Origin: Pseudomonadota bacterium
GTDB taxonomy: Bacteria > Pseudomonadota > Alphaproteobacteria > Rhizobiales > Rhizobiaceae
DNA length: 64,000 nucleotides
Assembly: GCA_023404095.1 (NCBI GenBank)
Contig: JAEYDD010000023.1
Span: 1-64,000 of the forward strand
Direction of reading: 5' to 3'
This document shows, piece by piece, positions 48,761-57,814 of the stretch. The notes beneath the pieces were generated by a model. The model was not told the origin of the DNA, made no database searches, and saw nothing but the letters and a program-made list of their open reading frames with translations. A program made the translations under genes and the position numbers. Each line of letters starts with the position of its first letter. Within the stretch, counting starts at the first letter, position 1.

Positions 48761-50266
48761 TCACCCGACCTGCCGACGTGGCTCACCGGATGCTCTTTCT
48801 GAGAAGCGCAGGTCGCGGGCAACCCGCTCGGCGACGAAGATCGCGTGCTCGGTCACCTGGGGCAGACCCATCAGTTCACCGAACGTGCCTCGCGCCAAGG
48901 GGCCAGCGATATAGAGCGAGCGTGACGGCGCGCCGTCCGCGCCGATCGGATGGCTGTCCTCGTCCACTGCGATGCCGAGGCCAACGCTATCGGCATGCAG
49001 TGTTCCTGCAGCTGCGAGGCCCGCAAGGAATGGCTGGCTTGCGAGGATGGATCTGTGCCCGGGGCCCGTGGTCACGATCACCGCATCATAGCGCACCTCG
49101 ATCTCGTCTCTTGCGTGGCGGGGGCGCAGGCTGACGACGATCTCATCGTTTTTCTCTCGCCGGACCGCCGCAATGGAGGCCGCCTTGACGGTCAGGTTGC
49201 CAGTCTCAAGCCGATGCTGGATCACGTTCTCCAGCTGTGGTGCGATGCGGAAACGGTGGACGTCCCAATAGGGCCTCAGGAGACGGACGAGTCGACGGCG
49301 TTCGGTGTCGGGGAGCGCGCGCCATATGTCCCCGCCTTGCGTCCGCAGCCGGTCGAATACGGCATGCCAGGTCACGCCATGTTCCGCAGCTTCCCATACC
49401 GTTTGCCGCACGAGCCGCAGCAGTGCCCGGGCCGAACGAACGGGCGCTGCTGCAAATTCTCCGAAAGGTTCCTGCGGCAAGAGGTTGTGGCCACGCGACC
49501 GCAGCCCGCGGCGTGATATCGCGGTGATGTCGCCGGCATGACCCGAGGCATCGAGTGCGGCGATCACGTCCGCCGCCGTCAACCCGGTGCCGACAACGAG
49601 CACGCGGTCGCCCTGTCGAACAGCCGAAAGCGCGCCGGGGATCGTCGCGTCCGGCACATACCGTGGATGCCCCGCCAACGCCCGGCCAACGACGCTAGGT
49701 GCCTGGGGGCTCGGATGCGTCGTGGCCACCACGACCACGTCGGCAACGATCACGGAGCCGTCTTCCGCCTCCACCTTCCACGTGCCGTTGCCCAAAGGCG
49801 TCACGATGCTCACGCGGGTCCGGCGGTGCGCGACCGTTCCGTCCGCAAGAAGCGGCTCGAGTTGGGCGGCGACATACCGGCCGAAGACAGATCGGCGTGG
49901 GAAGACATGCCCGCCTTCGACCGTCGCGCGGGGATCTTCGGACAGGGCGCCTGTCGCGCGAAGCCAGCGATGGAAGTGCTCCCCATCGCCGGGCACCAGC
50001 GTCATGCGCTCGGCCGGCACATTGATACGGTGGACGGGCTCGTCAGTATCATAGGCAAGACCCGCACCGAGGATCGCCCGCGGTTCGTACACGACGATCC
50101 TCACGGGAGCTACACCCAATGCGGCGAGGTGGTAGGCGGTGGCCGCGCCCGTAAAGCCGCCGCCGATGACCGCGACGACGGGCGGTTTCGATGTTCCTGC
50201 TACGACCGGGATACGTCCTCCGCGGGGGAGCCTGTTTCCAGTGATTTTATCCGTTGCGGCCGCCAT
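48761..50266 (-). CDS. FAD/NAD(P)-binding oxidoreductase (NAD_binding_9 / HpnW-like)
   Basis: The 501-residue protein begins VVAVIGGGFTGAATAYHLAAL and has GLAYDTDEPVHRINVPAERMTL, FPRRSVFGRYVAAQL, a second nucleotide site VLVVGTGLTAADVIAAL, and TTGPGHRSILASQPFLAGL. This matches the FAD-NAD(P)-binding group found near sulfonate and siderophore genes. The reaction is not known; it could reduce a flavin or oxidise a small substrate. The start lacks a close ribosome site (AGGAG is 11 bases away). It is divergent from the flavin reductase. Confidence 0.8.
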   Translation of the reverse strand: MAAATDKITGNRLPRGGRIPVVAGTSKPPVVAVIGGGFTGAATAYHLAALGVAPVRIVVYEPRAILGAGLAYDTDEPVHRINVPAERMTLVPGDGEHFHRWLRATGALSEDPRATVEGGHVFPRRSVFGRYVAAQLEPLLADGTVAHRRTRVSIVTPLGNGTWKVEAEDGSVIVADVVVVATTHPSPQAPSVVGRALAGHPRYVPDATIPGALSAVRQGDRVLVVGTGLTAADVIAALDASGHAGDITAISRRGLRSRGHNLLPQEPFGEFAAAPVRSARALLRLVRQTVWEAAEHGVTWHAVFDRLRTQGGDIWRALPDTERRRLVRLLRPYWDVHRFRIAPQLENVIQHRLETGNLTVKAASIAAVRREKNDEIVVSLRPRHARDEIEVRYDAVIVTTGPGHRSILASQPFLAGLAAAGTLHADSVGLGIAVDEDSHPIGADGAPSRSLYIAGPLARGTFGELMGLPQVTEHAIFVAERVARDLRFSERASGEPRRQVG

Positions 50267-50333
50267 GCTTGCATGCTCCTGGTCCCGATCATCAAAAGAC
50301 GGCCGTGGATTGTCCTGTCGCCGGCCAAGCAGA

Positions 50334-50380
50334 GCATAAAATACATAAATTTAGTTGACAATAAAAATCGGGGCTTCCAT
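50334..50380. promoter_or_regulatory. AT-rich promoter region before the flavin reductase
   Basis: This roughly 45-bp AT-rich island sits within GC-rich DNA, with ATAAATTTAG followed by TTGACA at 50355-50360. It lies between the divergent starts 50266 and 50430. It resembles AT-rich islands at 51203-51256 and 54083-54136, suggesting a shared regulator for the island, but no common motif stands out strongly. Confidence 0.4.
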
Positions 50381-50429
50381 TCTCCGGTCAAATGCTGCCT
50401 TTAGCGAAGGCTCGACGACGGAGACGGAA

Positions 50430-50978
50430 ATGAACATGGCCAATCTCACAAGCATCGGCTTCAACGAGGATCACGCCACGCGCGCCATCGTCGATCCGGC
50501 TCTGTTGAAGACGGCCATGCGCACGGTTGCCGGCGCTGTTTCCGTGATCACGGCCGGTGCCGGCTCGGACCGAACGGGCGCAACGGTGACGTCCGCGACC
50601 GCGCTGTCCGTCGAACCGCCGACGATGATCGTCAACATCAACCGTGCGTCTTCCAGCTTTCCCGTCATCAGCCGCCACCGCCACTTCTGCGTCAACATTC
50701 TGGCGGGAGAACATCACGACATTGCCAACCGTTTCGCCGGACTTGGCGGGATAAAGGGCGAAGCGCGCTATGACGGCGCCGCCTGGACGACGCGGCTCAG
50801 CGGCGCGCCGGTCCTGGTCGGCGCAGTGGCGGCCATCGACTGCGAAGTCGAGGAAATCATCGAGCGGCACAGCCACGGCATCATCATCGGCCGCGTTCTG
50901 GATGTGACGATCGGAGACGGACAGTCGCTTGTCTATCACAATGGCCGATATGGCGGATTTTCGCCGCTGGCAGGCTGA
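50430..50978 (+). CDS. Flavin reductase-like protein (NAD(P)H:flavin oxidoreductase)
   Basis: This 182-residue protein has the flavin reductase fold: LKTAMRTVAGAVSVITAGAG, TVTSATALSVEPPTMIVNINRASS, HFCVNILAGEHHDIANRFAG and a C-terminal LVYHNGRYG. It probably supplies reduced FMN to the two-component monooxygenases nearby (54240, 55703, 63432). The ATG at 50430 is preceded by GGAGACGGA; further in-frame sequence upstream is AT-rich promoter DNA. Confidence 0.88.
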   Translation: MNMANLTSIGFNEDHATRAIVDPALLKTAMRTVAGAVSVITAGAGSDRTGATVTSATALSVEPPTMIVNINRASSSFPVISRHRHFCVNILAGEHHDIANRFAGLGGIKGEARYDGAAWTTRLSGAPVLVGAVAAIDCEVEEIIERHSHGIIIGRVLDVTIGDGQSLVYHNGRYGGFSPLAG

Positions 50979-51284
50979 TCTGCGGCAGCCGTCTCGCCGG
51001 CGCTTTCAAAATTTCATCCGACCACGCAGCGGCTTTGGACGATACGTTCCTGGGTTGTACTGCCGTCACGAGCCGCTGCTCAGGCTGTCGCAGACTGTCT
51101 CCTACGAGGCCGCCCCCCGGCCTGGGGACAGTCCTGGAGGGCGTTTCACCCTGTTCCAATACATGCGGATGAAGACGCAAAAGCGATTGCATCAAGCCTG
51201 CGATATTGAGATAAAAATTGCTCTACTAATTTTATTGAATATATAGATTTAGGGGCAGGTCAACGGGAACCCAAGGAGAGGGCC
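50979..51284. other. Intergenic region before the tauA-like gene, with AT-rich island
   Basis: This 306-base gap has no plausible gene; the one open frame across it has no recognisable product. The last part (51203-51256) is very AT-rich, including ATTTTATTGAATATATAGATTTAG, and should contain the promoter of the sulfonate-type transporter. AAGGAGAGG lies just before the tauA-like ATG. Confidence 0.5.
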
Positions 51285-52289
51285 ATGAACATATCCCGCA
51301 GATACTTGCTTGCAGCGACTGCCGCACTGACGCTTGCCATGCAATTCCAGCCTGCCGCCGCGGCCGACGTGACGCTGAACATCGGCTACCAGCCGATCGT
51401 CGAGCCGTCGCGCGTGCCCCAGGCGGACGGCACCTATGAAAAGGTCACGGGCGCAAAGATCAACTGGCAGAAATTCGACGGCGGCGCGGACGTGATCGCG
51501 GCCATCGCGTCCGGCTCGCTCGACATCGGTTATGTCGGCTCATCGCCGCTTGCGGCGGCGGCCAGCCGCGAACTGCCGATCGAGACGATCTTCGTCGTCG
51601 GCCTCATCAGCGAGGCGGAAGCGCTCGCGGTGAAGTCAATCGCAGAGCCGAAGGACCTTGTCGGCAAGAAGATCGCCACGCCTTTCGTGTCCACGGCGCA
51701 CTACAGCCTGCTGACGGCGTTGAAGCACTGGAACGTGGATCCCAAGTCCGTCGAGATCCTCAACCTGCGTCCACCGGAAATCGCGGCGGCCTGGGAACGC
51801 GGCGATATCGACGGCGCCTACGTGTGGGATCCGGTCCTTGCCGTGTTGAAGAAGTCGGGCAAGGTGCTGGCGACCTCGGCGGACGTTGCCGAGTGGGGCG
51901 GCCCGACGTTCGACGCCTGGATCGTCAGCAAGAAGTTCGCCGAAGAACATCCCGACGTCGTCACTGCCTTCGTGAAGGTGACGGGTGACGCAACCGCGGC
52001 CTATCGCGCCGACCCAGAAGCCTGGAACGCCACGTCGCCGGAGGCCGAAAAGATCGCGCGTCTGACCGGCGCAAAGCAGGAGGAAGTTCCGGCCCTTCTG
52101 AAGGGCTACATCTTCCCGACGCTCGAGGAACAGGCGGGCGAGGCGCTCCTGGGCGGTGGCACCGTTAATGCAGTCGCCGACACGTCTGCCTTCCTGCTGG
52201 AACAGGGCAAGATCCCGTCCGCCCTTTCCGATTATGGGCCTTACGTGTCCACGCGCTGGGTGACGGATGCGAGCAAGCTCGCCTACTGA
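51285..52289 (+). CDS. Taurine/sulfonate-type ABC transporter binding protein (TauA/SsuA-like)
   Basis: The 334-residue binding protein has a signal with a twin-arginine-like start (ISRRYLLAATAALTLAM ending AAA) and then VTLNIGYQPIVEPSRVPQADGTYEKVTGAKINWQKF, with SGSLDIGYVGSSPLAAAASR, the NMT1/TauA pattern. LRPPEIAAAWERGDIDGAYVWDPVL is another TauA hallmark. It binds taurine or a similar sulfonate in relatives, but nitrate or thiamine-precursor relatives exist. A strong stem-loop follows. Confidence 0.85.
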   Translation: MNISRRYLLAATAALTLAMQFQPAAAADVTLNIGYQPIVEPSRVPQADGTYEKVTGAKINWQKFDGGADVIAAIASGSLDIGYVGSSPLAAAASRELPIETIFVVGLISEAEALAVKSIAEPKDLVGKKIATPFVSTAHYSLLTALKHWNVDPKSVEILNLRPPEIAAAWERGDIDGAYVWDPVLAVLKKSGKVLATSADVAEWGGPTFDAWIVSKKFAEEHPDVVTAFVKVTGDATAAYRADPEAWNATSPEAEKIARLTGAKQEEVPALLKGYIFPTLEEQAGEALLGGGTVNAVADTSAFLLEQGKIPSALSDYGPYVSTRWVTDASKLAY

Positions 52290-52309
52290 GCCTGATCAAT
52301 ACTGGCGGC

Positions 52310-52345
52310 CAGCGGTCGATGGTGCGTTTGCGCCTTCGACCGCTG
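52310..52345 (+). repeat. Stem-loop after the tauA-like gene
   Basis: CAGCGGTCGA (52310-52319) and TCGACCGCTG (52336-52345) are perfect 10-bp arms, with a further inner stem GGTGC/GCGCC. It lies 20 bases after the binding-protein stop and 37 bases before the ATPase gene. No T-run follows. Confidence 0.7.
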
Positions 52346-52381
52346 CTTGCGCGCAAGGATGACAACAAATCCGGAGGTCCC

Positions 52382-53184
<803 letters not shown>

Positions 53185-53188
<4 letters not shown>

Positions 53189-54027
53189 CCCTTTCGACCG
53201 GCATCGAGGCCCTGCAGCAGCAGCCCGTCAAGCGCGAACACGATCGCCGCTCCGCGACGCGCACCATTCCCGTGGCAGTGATCTCCGCCCTGACGGTGGC
53301 TGTGATCATCGGTCTGTGGAGCCTTGCCTCCGCCTACGGGCTTGTATCTCCCGTCTTCCTGCCGTCGCCGCGGCAGGTTGTCATCGCCACGTACAATCTC
53401 ATCGTAAAGGGGTTCGTCGACGCGACGCTCGCCGAACATGTCGGCGCAAGCCTCTATCGCATCTTCGGTGCCCTGCTCGCTTCCGTCGTCATCGGCATTC
53501 CGGTCGGCCTCGCCATCGCGACCAGCCGTGTCGGTCGCGGCATCCTCGACCCGGTGGTCGAGTTCCTGCGGCCTTTGCCGCCGCTCGCCTATCTTCCTTT
53601 GGTCATCATCTGGGTCGGCATCGGCGAGGCATCGAAGATCACGGTCATCGCGCTCTCGATGCTGCCGTCGATCATTCTGTCGACCTCGGCGGGCGTGCGC
53701 GCGGTCTCGAAGGATCACCTCAATGCCGCGCGATCGCTGGGTGCAACCAGACAGCAACTCCTGCAGCACGTCGTGCTTCCAAGTGCAGTGCCCTCGATCC
53801 TCACCGGTGTCCGAATCGCGCTGGGCGCTGGCTGGACGACGCTGGTCGCAGCCGAGCTGGTGGCGGCCACCAGCGGCATTGGCTTCATGATCCAGTCGGC
53901 GGCACAGTTCCTTGTGACCGATATCGTCATTGCCGGCATCGTCGTCATCGGCCTGATCGCCATCCTGTTTGAAAACGTCGCGCGCCTGATCGAGCGGCGG
54001 CTCGTCCCCTGGGCCTCGCATCGATGA
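53185..54027 (+). CDS. Taurine/sulfonate-type ABC transporter permease (TauC/SsuC-like)
   Basis: The 280-residue permease has about six membrane segments (VISALTVAVIIGLWSLASAYGL at the N-terminus, PLAYLPLVIIWVGIGEASKI), the coupling loop LNAARSLGATRQQLLQHVVLPSAVP and GWTTLVAAELVAATSGIGFMI, typical of TauC/SsuC. It is the last gene of this transporter operon; a 212-bp gap with AT-rich DNA follows. Confidence 0.9.
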
Positions 54028-54082
54028 CGGCTGCTGCACGGCGCGAATCCATCGATGCAATCGCTCCATGCTCGCGAGCAGC

Positions 54083-54136
54083 GAAATAAGAAAATAAATT
54101 TCCTTACTAAAGCTATAGAAATTATTATTCTGTAAC
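54083..54136. promoter_or_regulatory. AT-rich promoter region before the SsuD-like gene
   Basis: The segment reads, in part, AATAAGAAAATAAATTTCC and ACTAAAGCTATAG, strongly AT-rich against the surrounding sequence. It lies in the 212-bp gap before the monooxygenase at 54240. It is the third such island in this region (others at 50334 and 51203) and probably holds the gene's own promoter. Confidence 0.4.
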
Positions 54137-54239
54137 TGTCGAGACCGAGAGGACCGCTGCCGCTTCGCCGGCGCGCCTTGAGTATTGTTTCGATCGCCCG
54201 GTTTTTCGCCGTCTTGTGGCGGCCCCAGAAGAAAGACAT

Positions 54240-55412
54240 ATGATGACGAAAAAGGACAACCCTCTGGACTTTCTGTGGTTCATTCCGAGCTCCGGCGACG
54301 GCTCCTATCTGGGCTCCGACGAGCTGAGCCGGGCACCGGATCCGGGCTATTTCCGTGAGATCGCCACGACAGTGGACCGGCTGGGTTACTCCGGCGTCCT
54401 GATCCCCGTCGGCGCGGCCTGCGAGGAATCCTTCGTGCTGGCGGCAAACCTTGCGGCTTATACGGAAAAGCTCAAGTTCCTGGTGGCCATTCGCCCGGGA
54501 ACGGCCACGCCGGCCTATTACGCCCGCCTGGCTTCGACGCTGGATCGCGTCTCGAACGGGCGGCTGCTGCTGAACATCGTTGTCGGCGGCAGTGCACAGG
54601 AGCTTGCGGGCGACGGCATCTTCCTTGAACACGACGAACGCTACGACCACGCGGATGAGTTCTTCAAGGTCTTTAACGAGCTGATCGAGACGGGGAAATC
54701 CACACTCGACGGCAAGTACATCAAGGCGATCGATGCGAAGCTCGGACTGCCCCCGGTCCAGCAGCCGCGCCCGCCCATCTACTTCGGCGGATCGTCGGAT
54801 GCGGCCATCGAGTTTTCCGCCGGCATCGTCGACAAGTATCTCACCTGGGGTGAGCCGCCGGCACAGGTGGCCGAAAAAATTGCTCACGCACGCAAGGCCG
54901 CCGCTGCCAAGGGGCGCGAGGTGACCTTCGGCATCCGTCTGCATTTCATCGTTCGCGAGACGGACGAGGAGGCCTGGGAGGCCGCCGACCGGCTCATCTC
55001 GAAGCTCTCGGACGAGGCGATCGCATCGGCACAGGAAGTGTTGACCAAGAATTCGGACTCCGTCGGCCAGGCGCGCATGGTTGCCCTCCACAACGGCCGT
55101 CGCGACAAGCTGGAGGTCTCGCCGAACCTGTGGGCCGGTATCGGGCTCGTGCGCTCCGGCGCCGGGACGGCATTGGTCGGCTCGCCGAAGACGGTTGCCG
55201 AACGCCTGCGCGAATACCAGGCGCTCGGGATCGACACGGTGATCGCCTCCGGCTATCCGCACGTGGAAGAAGCCTATCGCGTGTCGGAACTGCTGTTCCC
55301 CGAACTCGGCATCGAGGGCCAGCGCAATCAGCTCCGCTCCTCCTTCGGCGCGCGCCAGGTGTTTGGCGGCGGCGGCCATGGCGGCAATGTCAAGCTGACC
55401 TCGGCATCGTAG
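54240..55412 (+). CDS. ssuD: FMNH2-dependent alkanesulfonate monooxygenase-like LLM protein (SsuD-like)
   Basis: The 390-residue protein has LDFLWFIPSSGDGSYLGSDE, YFREIATTVDRLGYSGVLIPVGAACEESF, ATLDRVSNGRLLLNIVVGGS, HDERYDHADEFFKVF and PPIYFGGSSDAA, all close to SsuD. The family cleaves C-S bonds of alkanesulfonates with FMNH2 and O2 to give aldehyde and sulfite. MM at the start leaves two possible ATGs (54240, 54243). A strong terminator follows at 55443. The flavin reductase at 50430 is its probable partner. Confidence 0.88.
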   Translation: MMTKKDNPLDFLWFIPSSGDGSYLGSDELSRAPDPGYFREIATTVDRLGYSGVLIPVGAACEESFVLAANLAAYTEKLKFLVAIRPGTATPAYYARLASTLDRVSNGRLLLNIVVGGSAQELAGDGIFLEHDERYDHADEFFKVFNELIETGKSTLDGKYIKAIDAKLGLPPVQQPRPPIYFGGSSDAAIEFSAGIVDKYLTWGEPPAQVAEKIAHARKAAAAKGREVTFGIRLHFIVRETDEEAWEAADRLISKLSDEAIASAQEVLTKNSDSVGQARMVALHNGRRDKLEVSPNLWAGIGLVRSGAGTALVGSPKTVAERLREYQALGIDTVIASGYPHVEEAYRVSELLFPELGIEGQRNQLRSSFGARQVFGGGGHGGNVKLTSAS

Positions 55413-55442
55413 CCCAAGCCCGTTCGATCCAGATAAGACCAG

Positions 55443-55479
55443 GATGCCGCCGCAGTGAATGCGGCGGCATCGGTGTTTT
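55443..55479 (+). terminator. Rho-independent terminator after the SsuD-like gene
   Basis: GATGCCGCCGC (55443-55453) and GCGGCGGCATC (55461-55471) form a perfect 11-bp stem with a 7-base loop, followed by GGTGTTTT. It lies 30 bases after the stop codon, so it closes the plus-strand sulfur-uptake genes. Confidence 0.85.
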
Positions 55480-55623
55480 AATGCATGGTGCTGTCCGGAG
55501 GAGATCCGGTGAGGGCAGCCGTTCGGTCCGTTGCCGGATCGTCTTCCGGACTGGCGCAGTTCAGATAGGCGCGATGCTTCTCGCGCGCATGGGCCTCGAT
55601 GCGGCCGGGAATGACTGAAAGGC

Positions 55624-55696
55624 CGGCGCGGCAGGCGGTATCGGCCGCTGCGCGCATGGTCCGCGATACGGACAGCGCCGCCTGCCTGCCGCGCCG
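55624..55696 (-). repeat. Imperfect inverted repeat after the DszC-like gene
   Basis: CGGCGCGGCAGGCGG (55624-55638) pairs with CCGCCTGCCTGCCGCGCCG (55678-55696), which carries an extra TGCC. The loop is long (39 bases) and no T-run is seen on the minus strand, so this is a weak candidate for the 3' end of the minus-strand operon. Confidence 0.35.
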
Positions 55697-55702
55697 CGCT
55701 CT

Positions 55703-56929
55703 CTAGCCGACAACGCCGATGCGCCACTGATAGGGCGGCGGAGTTCCGTTCACGGCAAAGTCGCCGACGATGCGGTCCTTGTAGATGCGGGGGTTGTGCG
55801 AGGAGAGCGTGCGCGCATTGCGCCAGTGCCGGTCGAGCGCGAGCGGCTTGCGTGTCGAGGAGGCTCCCAGCGCGTCGAAGGAGATCGTGGCGGCCTCCAG
55901 GATCAGATTGGTGACGACCGTCAGCGCCTGCGAGGTCTCCAGTTCCGCGATCGCATTCGCACGTTCTTCCGCATCGACATCGCCCTTGAAACGCGCCTGG
56001 TAGGCGCGCTCGATGGCGCGCGCCACCTGCAGGACGATAGCACCAGCCGTATAGGCATTGCTGCGGATGCGGCCGACCACCTGGAGGACCTGCGGATCCT
56101 GGCTGGAGCGTGGCCCCGCGGCGTTGGAATAGTTGCGCACACGCCTGGCGACGGCATCGGCGGTCTCGTCTGCGATCGCCCGCCCGATGCCGGCCAGTGT
56201 CGCCAGATGCACGGTCTGGTAAAACGCGGCACCATAGCGAAACTGATTCTCGTCGGCGACAACGTCGGCTGGATCGACGGACGCATTCGTGAACTTCGTC
56301 GTGCCGCTGGCCGTCAGGATCTGGCCGAAGCCGTCCCAGTCGTCGATCACCTCGACGCCGGGGTCGTCGCGCCGTACTAGTGCGGCACTGCTTGCGCCAT
56401 CAAGGCCGGTCACGCCCACGTTGATCCAGTCGGCAAAGAGAGACCCGGTCGTGTAGAACTTCTGGCCGTTGACGACGAACCGGCCGTCCTGTTTTGAGAC
56501 CGTCGTCGAGAAGCTGCCTTGCTGCGCGTTGCCGATCTCCGTCCAGGCGTTGCCGGCGATCTCGCCGCGCGCCAGCCGCTCCGTCCAGCGGCGGCGGTCG
56601 GGGCCGGCGGTCTTGTTGATGATGTCCTCGGCAAAGCCGAAATGTCCGCGAAGGGCCTGCGTGATGTTCGAATCGGCTGCTGAAAGCTCGATCAGCAGGT
56701 TGAAGAGTTCCGGCAACGTTGCGCCAAAGCCGCCTTCCGCCTCCGGCACGCGAAGGGCGCCGAACCGCGCCTCCTTCAGCCGTGCGATCTGCTCGACCGG
56801 CAGCTTCCGTCGGATTTCGCGCTCGATCGTGCCCGATGCGATCTCGGCGAAGACCGGTCTAAAGGTCTCGGCCAGCCTTTCGTAGCGCTCCGAAGGACCT
56901 TCGCCCCAGCCAGTGTCGATCTGTGACAT
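55703..56929 (-). CDS. Acyl-CoA-dehydrogenase-fold flavoprotein monooxygenase (DszC/SfnB-like)
   Basis: The 408-residue protein has the acyl-CoA dehydrogenase fold, with LPVEQIARLKEARFGALRVPEAEGGFGAT, GHFGFAEDIIN, GNAWTEIGNAQQGSFSTTV, VVNGQKFYTTGSLFADWINVG and a C-terminal LDRHWRNARTLSSHNPRIYK. The C-terminal HWRNART..HNP block is typical of the DszC/SfnB/XiaF group, which use reduced flavin and O2 rather than CoA esters. ATG 56929 is preferred because AGGA lies six bases before it. The substrate is probably an organosulfur or organonitrogen compound brought in by the neighbouring transporter. Confidence 0.85.
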   Translation of the reverse strand: MSQIDTGWGEGPSERYERLAETFRPVFAEIASGTIEREIRRKLPVEQIARLKEARFGALRVPEAEGGFGATLPELFNLLIELSAADSNITQALRGHFGFAEDIINKTAGPDRRRWTERLARGEIAGNAWTEIGNAQQGSFSTTVSKQDGRFVVNGQKFYTTGSLFADWINVGVTGLDGASSAALVRRDDPGVEVIDDWDGFGQILTASGTTKFTNASVDPADVVADENQFRYGAAFYQTVHLATLAGIGRAIADETADAVARRVRNYSNAAGPRSSQDPQVLQVVGRIRSNAYTAGAIVLQVARAIERAYQARFKGDVDAEERANAIAELETSQALTVVTNLILEAATISFDALGASSTRKPLALDRHWRNARTLSSHNPRIYKDRIVGDFAVNGTPPPYQWRIGVVG

Positions 56930-56979
56930 GTTCATTCCTGTTTGCAATTGGGTCTGTCGGTCATTCGGAAGCGGCGCCG

Positions 56980-57762
56980 TCAGGGCGCGTCTCCGAGATA
57001 GATGCGGTGGAGGTCGTCGCGCCTGGCAAGTTCGGCAGCATCGCCTTCGAGGGCTACGCGTCCGCTTTCGAGAACATAGGCACGCCGGGCATGAGCCAGC
57101 GAAAGGGCAGCGTTCTGCTCGGCAAGCAGGAAGGCGGTGCCCTTTTCCTGGTTTAGGCGGACGATGATCTGGAAGATTTCCTGCACGATGCGCGGCGCAA
57201 GCCCCATCGACGGCTCATCTAGGAGGACGAGCCGGGGCCGGGTGAGTAAGGCACGTCCGATGGCGAGCATCTGCTGCTCCCCGCCGGAGGTGAGCCCGGC
57301 CTCCGTCCTCCGCTTGTCCTTCAGGCGGGGAAACCATTCGTAGATGTCTTCGATCTGGGCAAGCAGGTCGCGCCGTGCCGGACGATGGAGGAAGGCGCCG
57401 GCGAGCAGGTTTTCCTCGACCGTCAGATGCGGGAACACGTGGCGGCCTTCGAGCACGTGCACGATGCCGCGTGCGGCGATGCGGTTGGCGGCGGTTCCCA
57501 GAATGTCGTCGCCGTCGAAACGTACGTGGCCGCGGCGCACGGTTGCCCGGTCGGCTGTCGCCAGTCCGGAAATCGCCTTCAGTACCGTGCTCTTGCCGGC
57601 GCCGTTGGCCCCGAGCAGGGCCACGATCTCGCCGCGGCCGATGGTCAGCGACACATCCGCCACGGCCAGAATGGCGCCGCCATACACGACCTCGATGCCA
57701 GAGACATCGAGCAGGGGATGCGTCATTGTCTCCGGTGCCACTGTTTCAGGCGAAGTGTTCAT
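56980..57762 (-). CDS. Liv-type ABC transporter ATPase, LivF family (system 3)
   Basis: This 260-residue ATPase has Walker A GANGAGKST, VHVLEGRHVFPHLTVEENL (LivF type), signature TSGGEQQMLAIGRAL and Walker B LVLLDEPSMGLAP. The ATG at 57762 has CCGGAG upstream. It lies after the two binding-protein genes in the minus-strand operon and 50 bp before the DszC-like gene. Confidence 0.9.
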   Translation of the reverse strand: MNTSPETVAPETMTHPLLDVSGIEVVYGGAILAVADVSLTIGRGEIVALLGANGAGKSTVLKAISGLATADRATVRRGHVRFDGDDILGTAANRIAARGIVHVLEGRHVFPHLTVEENLLAGAFLHRPARRDLLAQIEDIYEWFPRLKDKRRTEAGLTSGGEQQMLAIGRALLTRPRLVLLDEPSMGLAPRIVQEIFQIIVRLNQEKGTAFLLAEQNAALSLAHARRAYVLESGRVALEGDAAELARRDDLHRIYLGDAP

Positions 57763-57781
57763 CGTCGATCTCCGGTAAAGG

Positions 57782-57808
57782 GACCGGGACGATTTCGCCG
57801 TCCCGGTC
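57782..57808 (-). repeat. Stem-loop after binding protein B (Liv system 3)
   Basis: GACCGGGACG (57782-57791) and CGTCCCGGTC (57799-57808) are perfect 10-bp arms with a 7-base loop, 6 bases after the stop of the binding-protein gene and 20 bases before the ATPase start. On the minus strand the stem is followed by CCCTTTACC, a weak U-rich stretch. Confidence 0.7.
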
Positions 57809-57814
57809 GTGCCA

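Noticed and set aside
50929..51246. A 105-codon frame in the gap before the tauA-like gene
   Set aside because: It has no ribosome site, overlaps the end of the flavin reductase, runs into the AT-rich promoter, and its product has no recognisable features.
53715..55727. A 670-codon minus-strand frame
   Set aside because: It is antisense to the permease and SsuD-like gene, which have clear families and ribosome sites.
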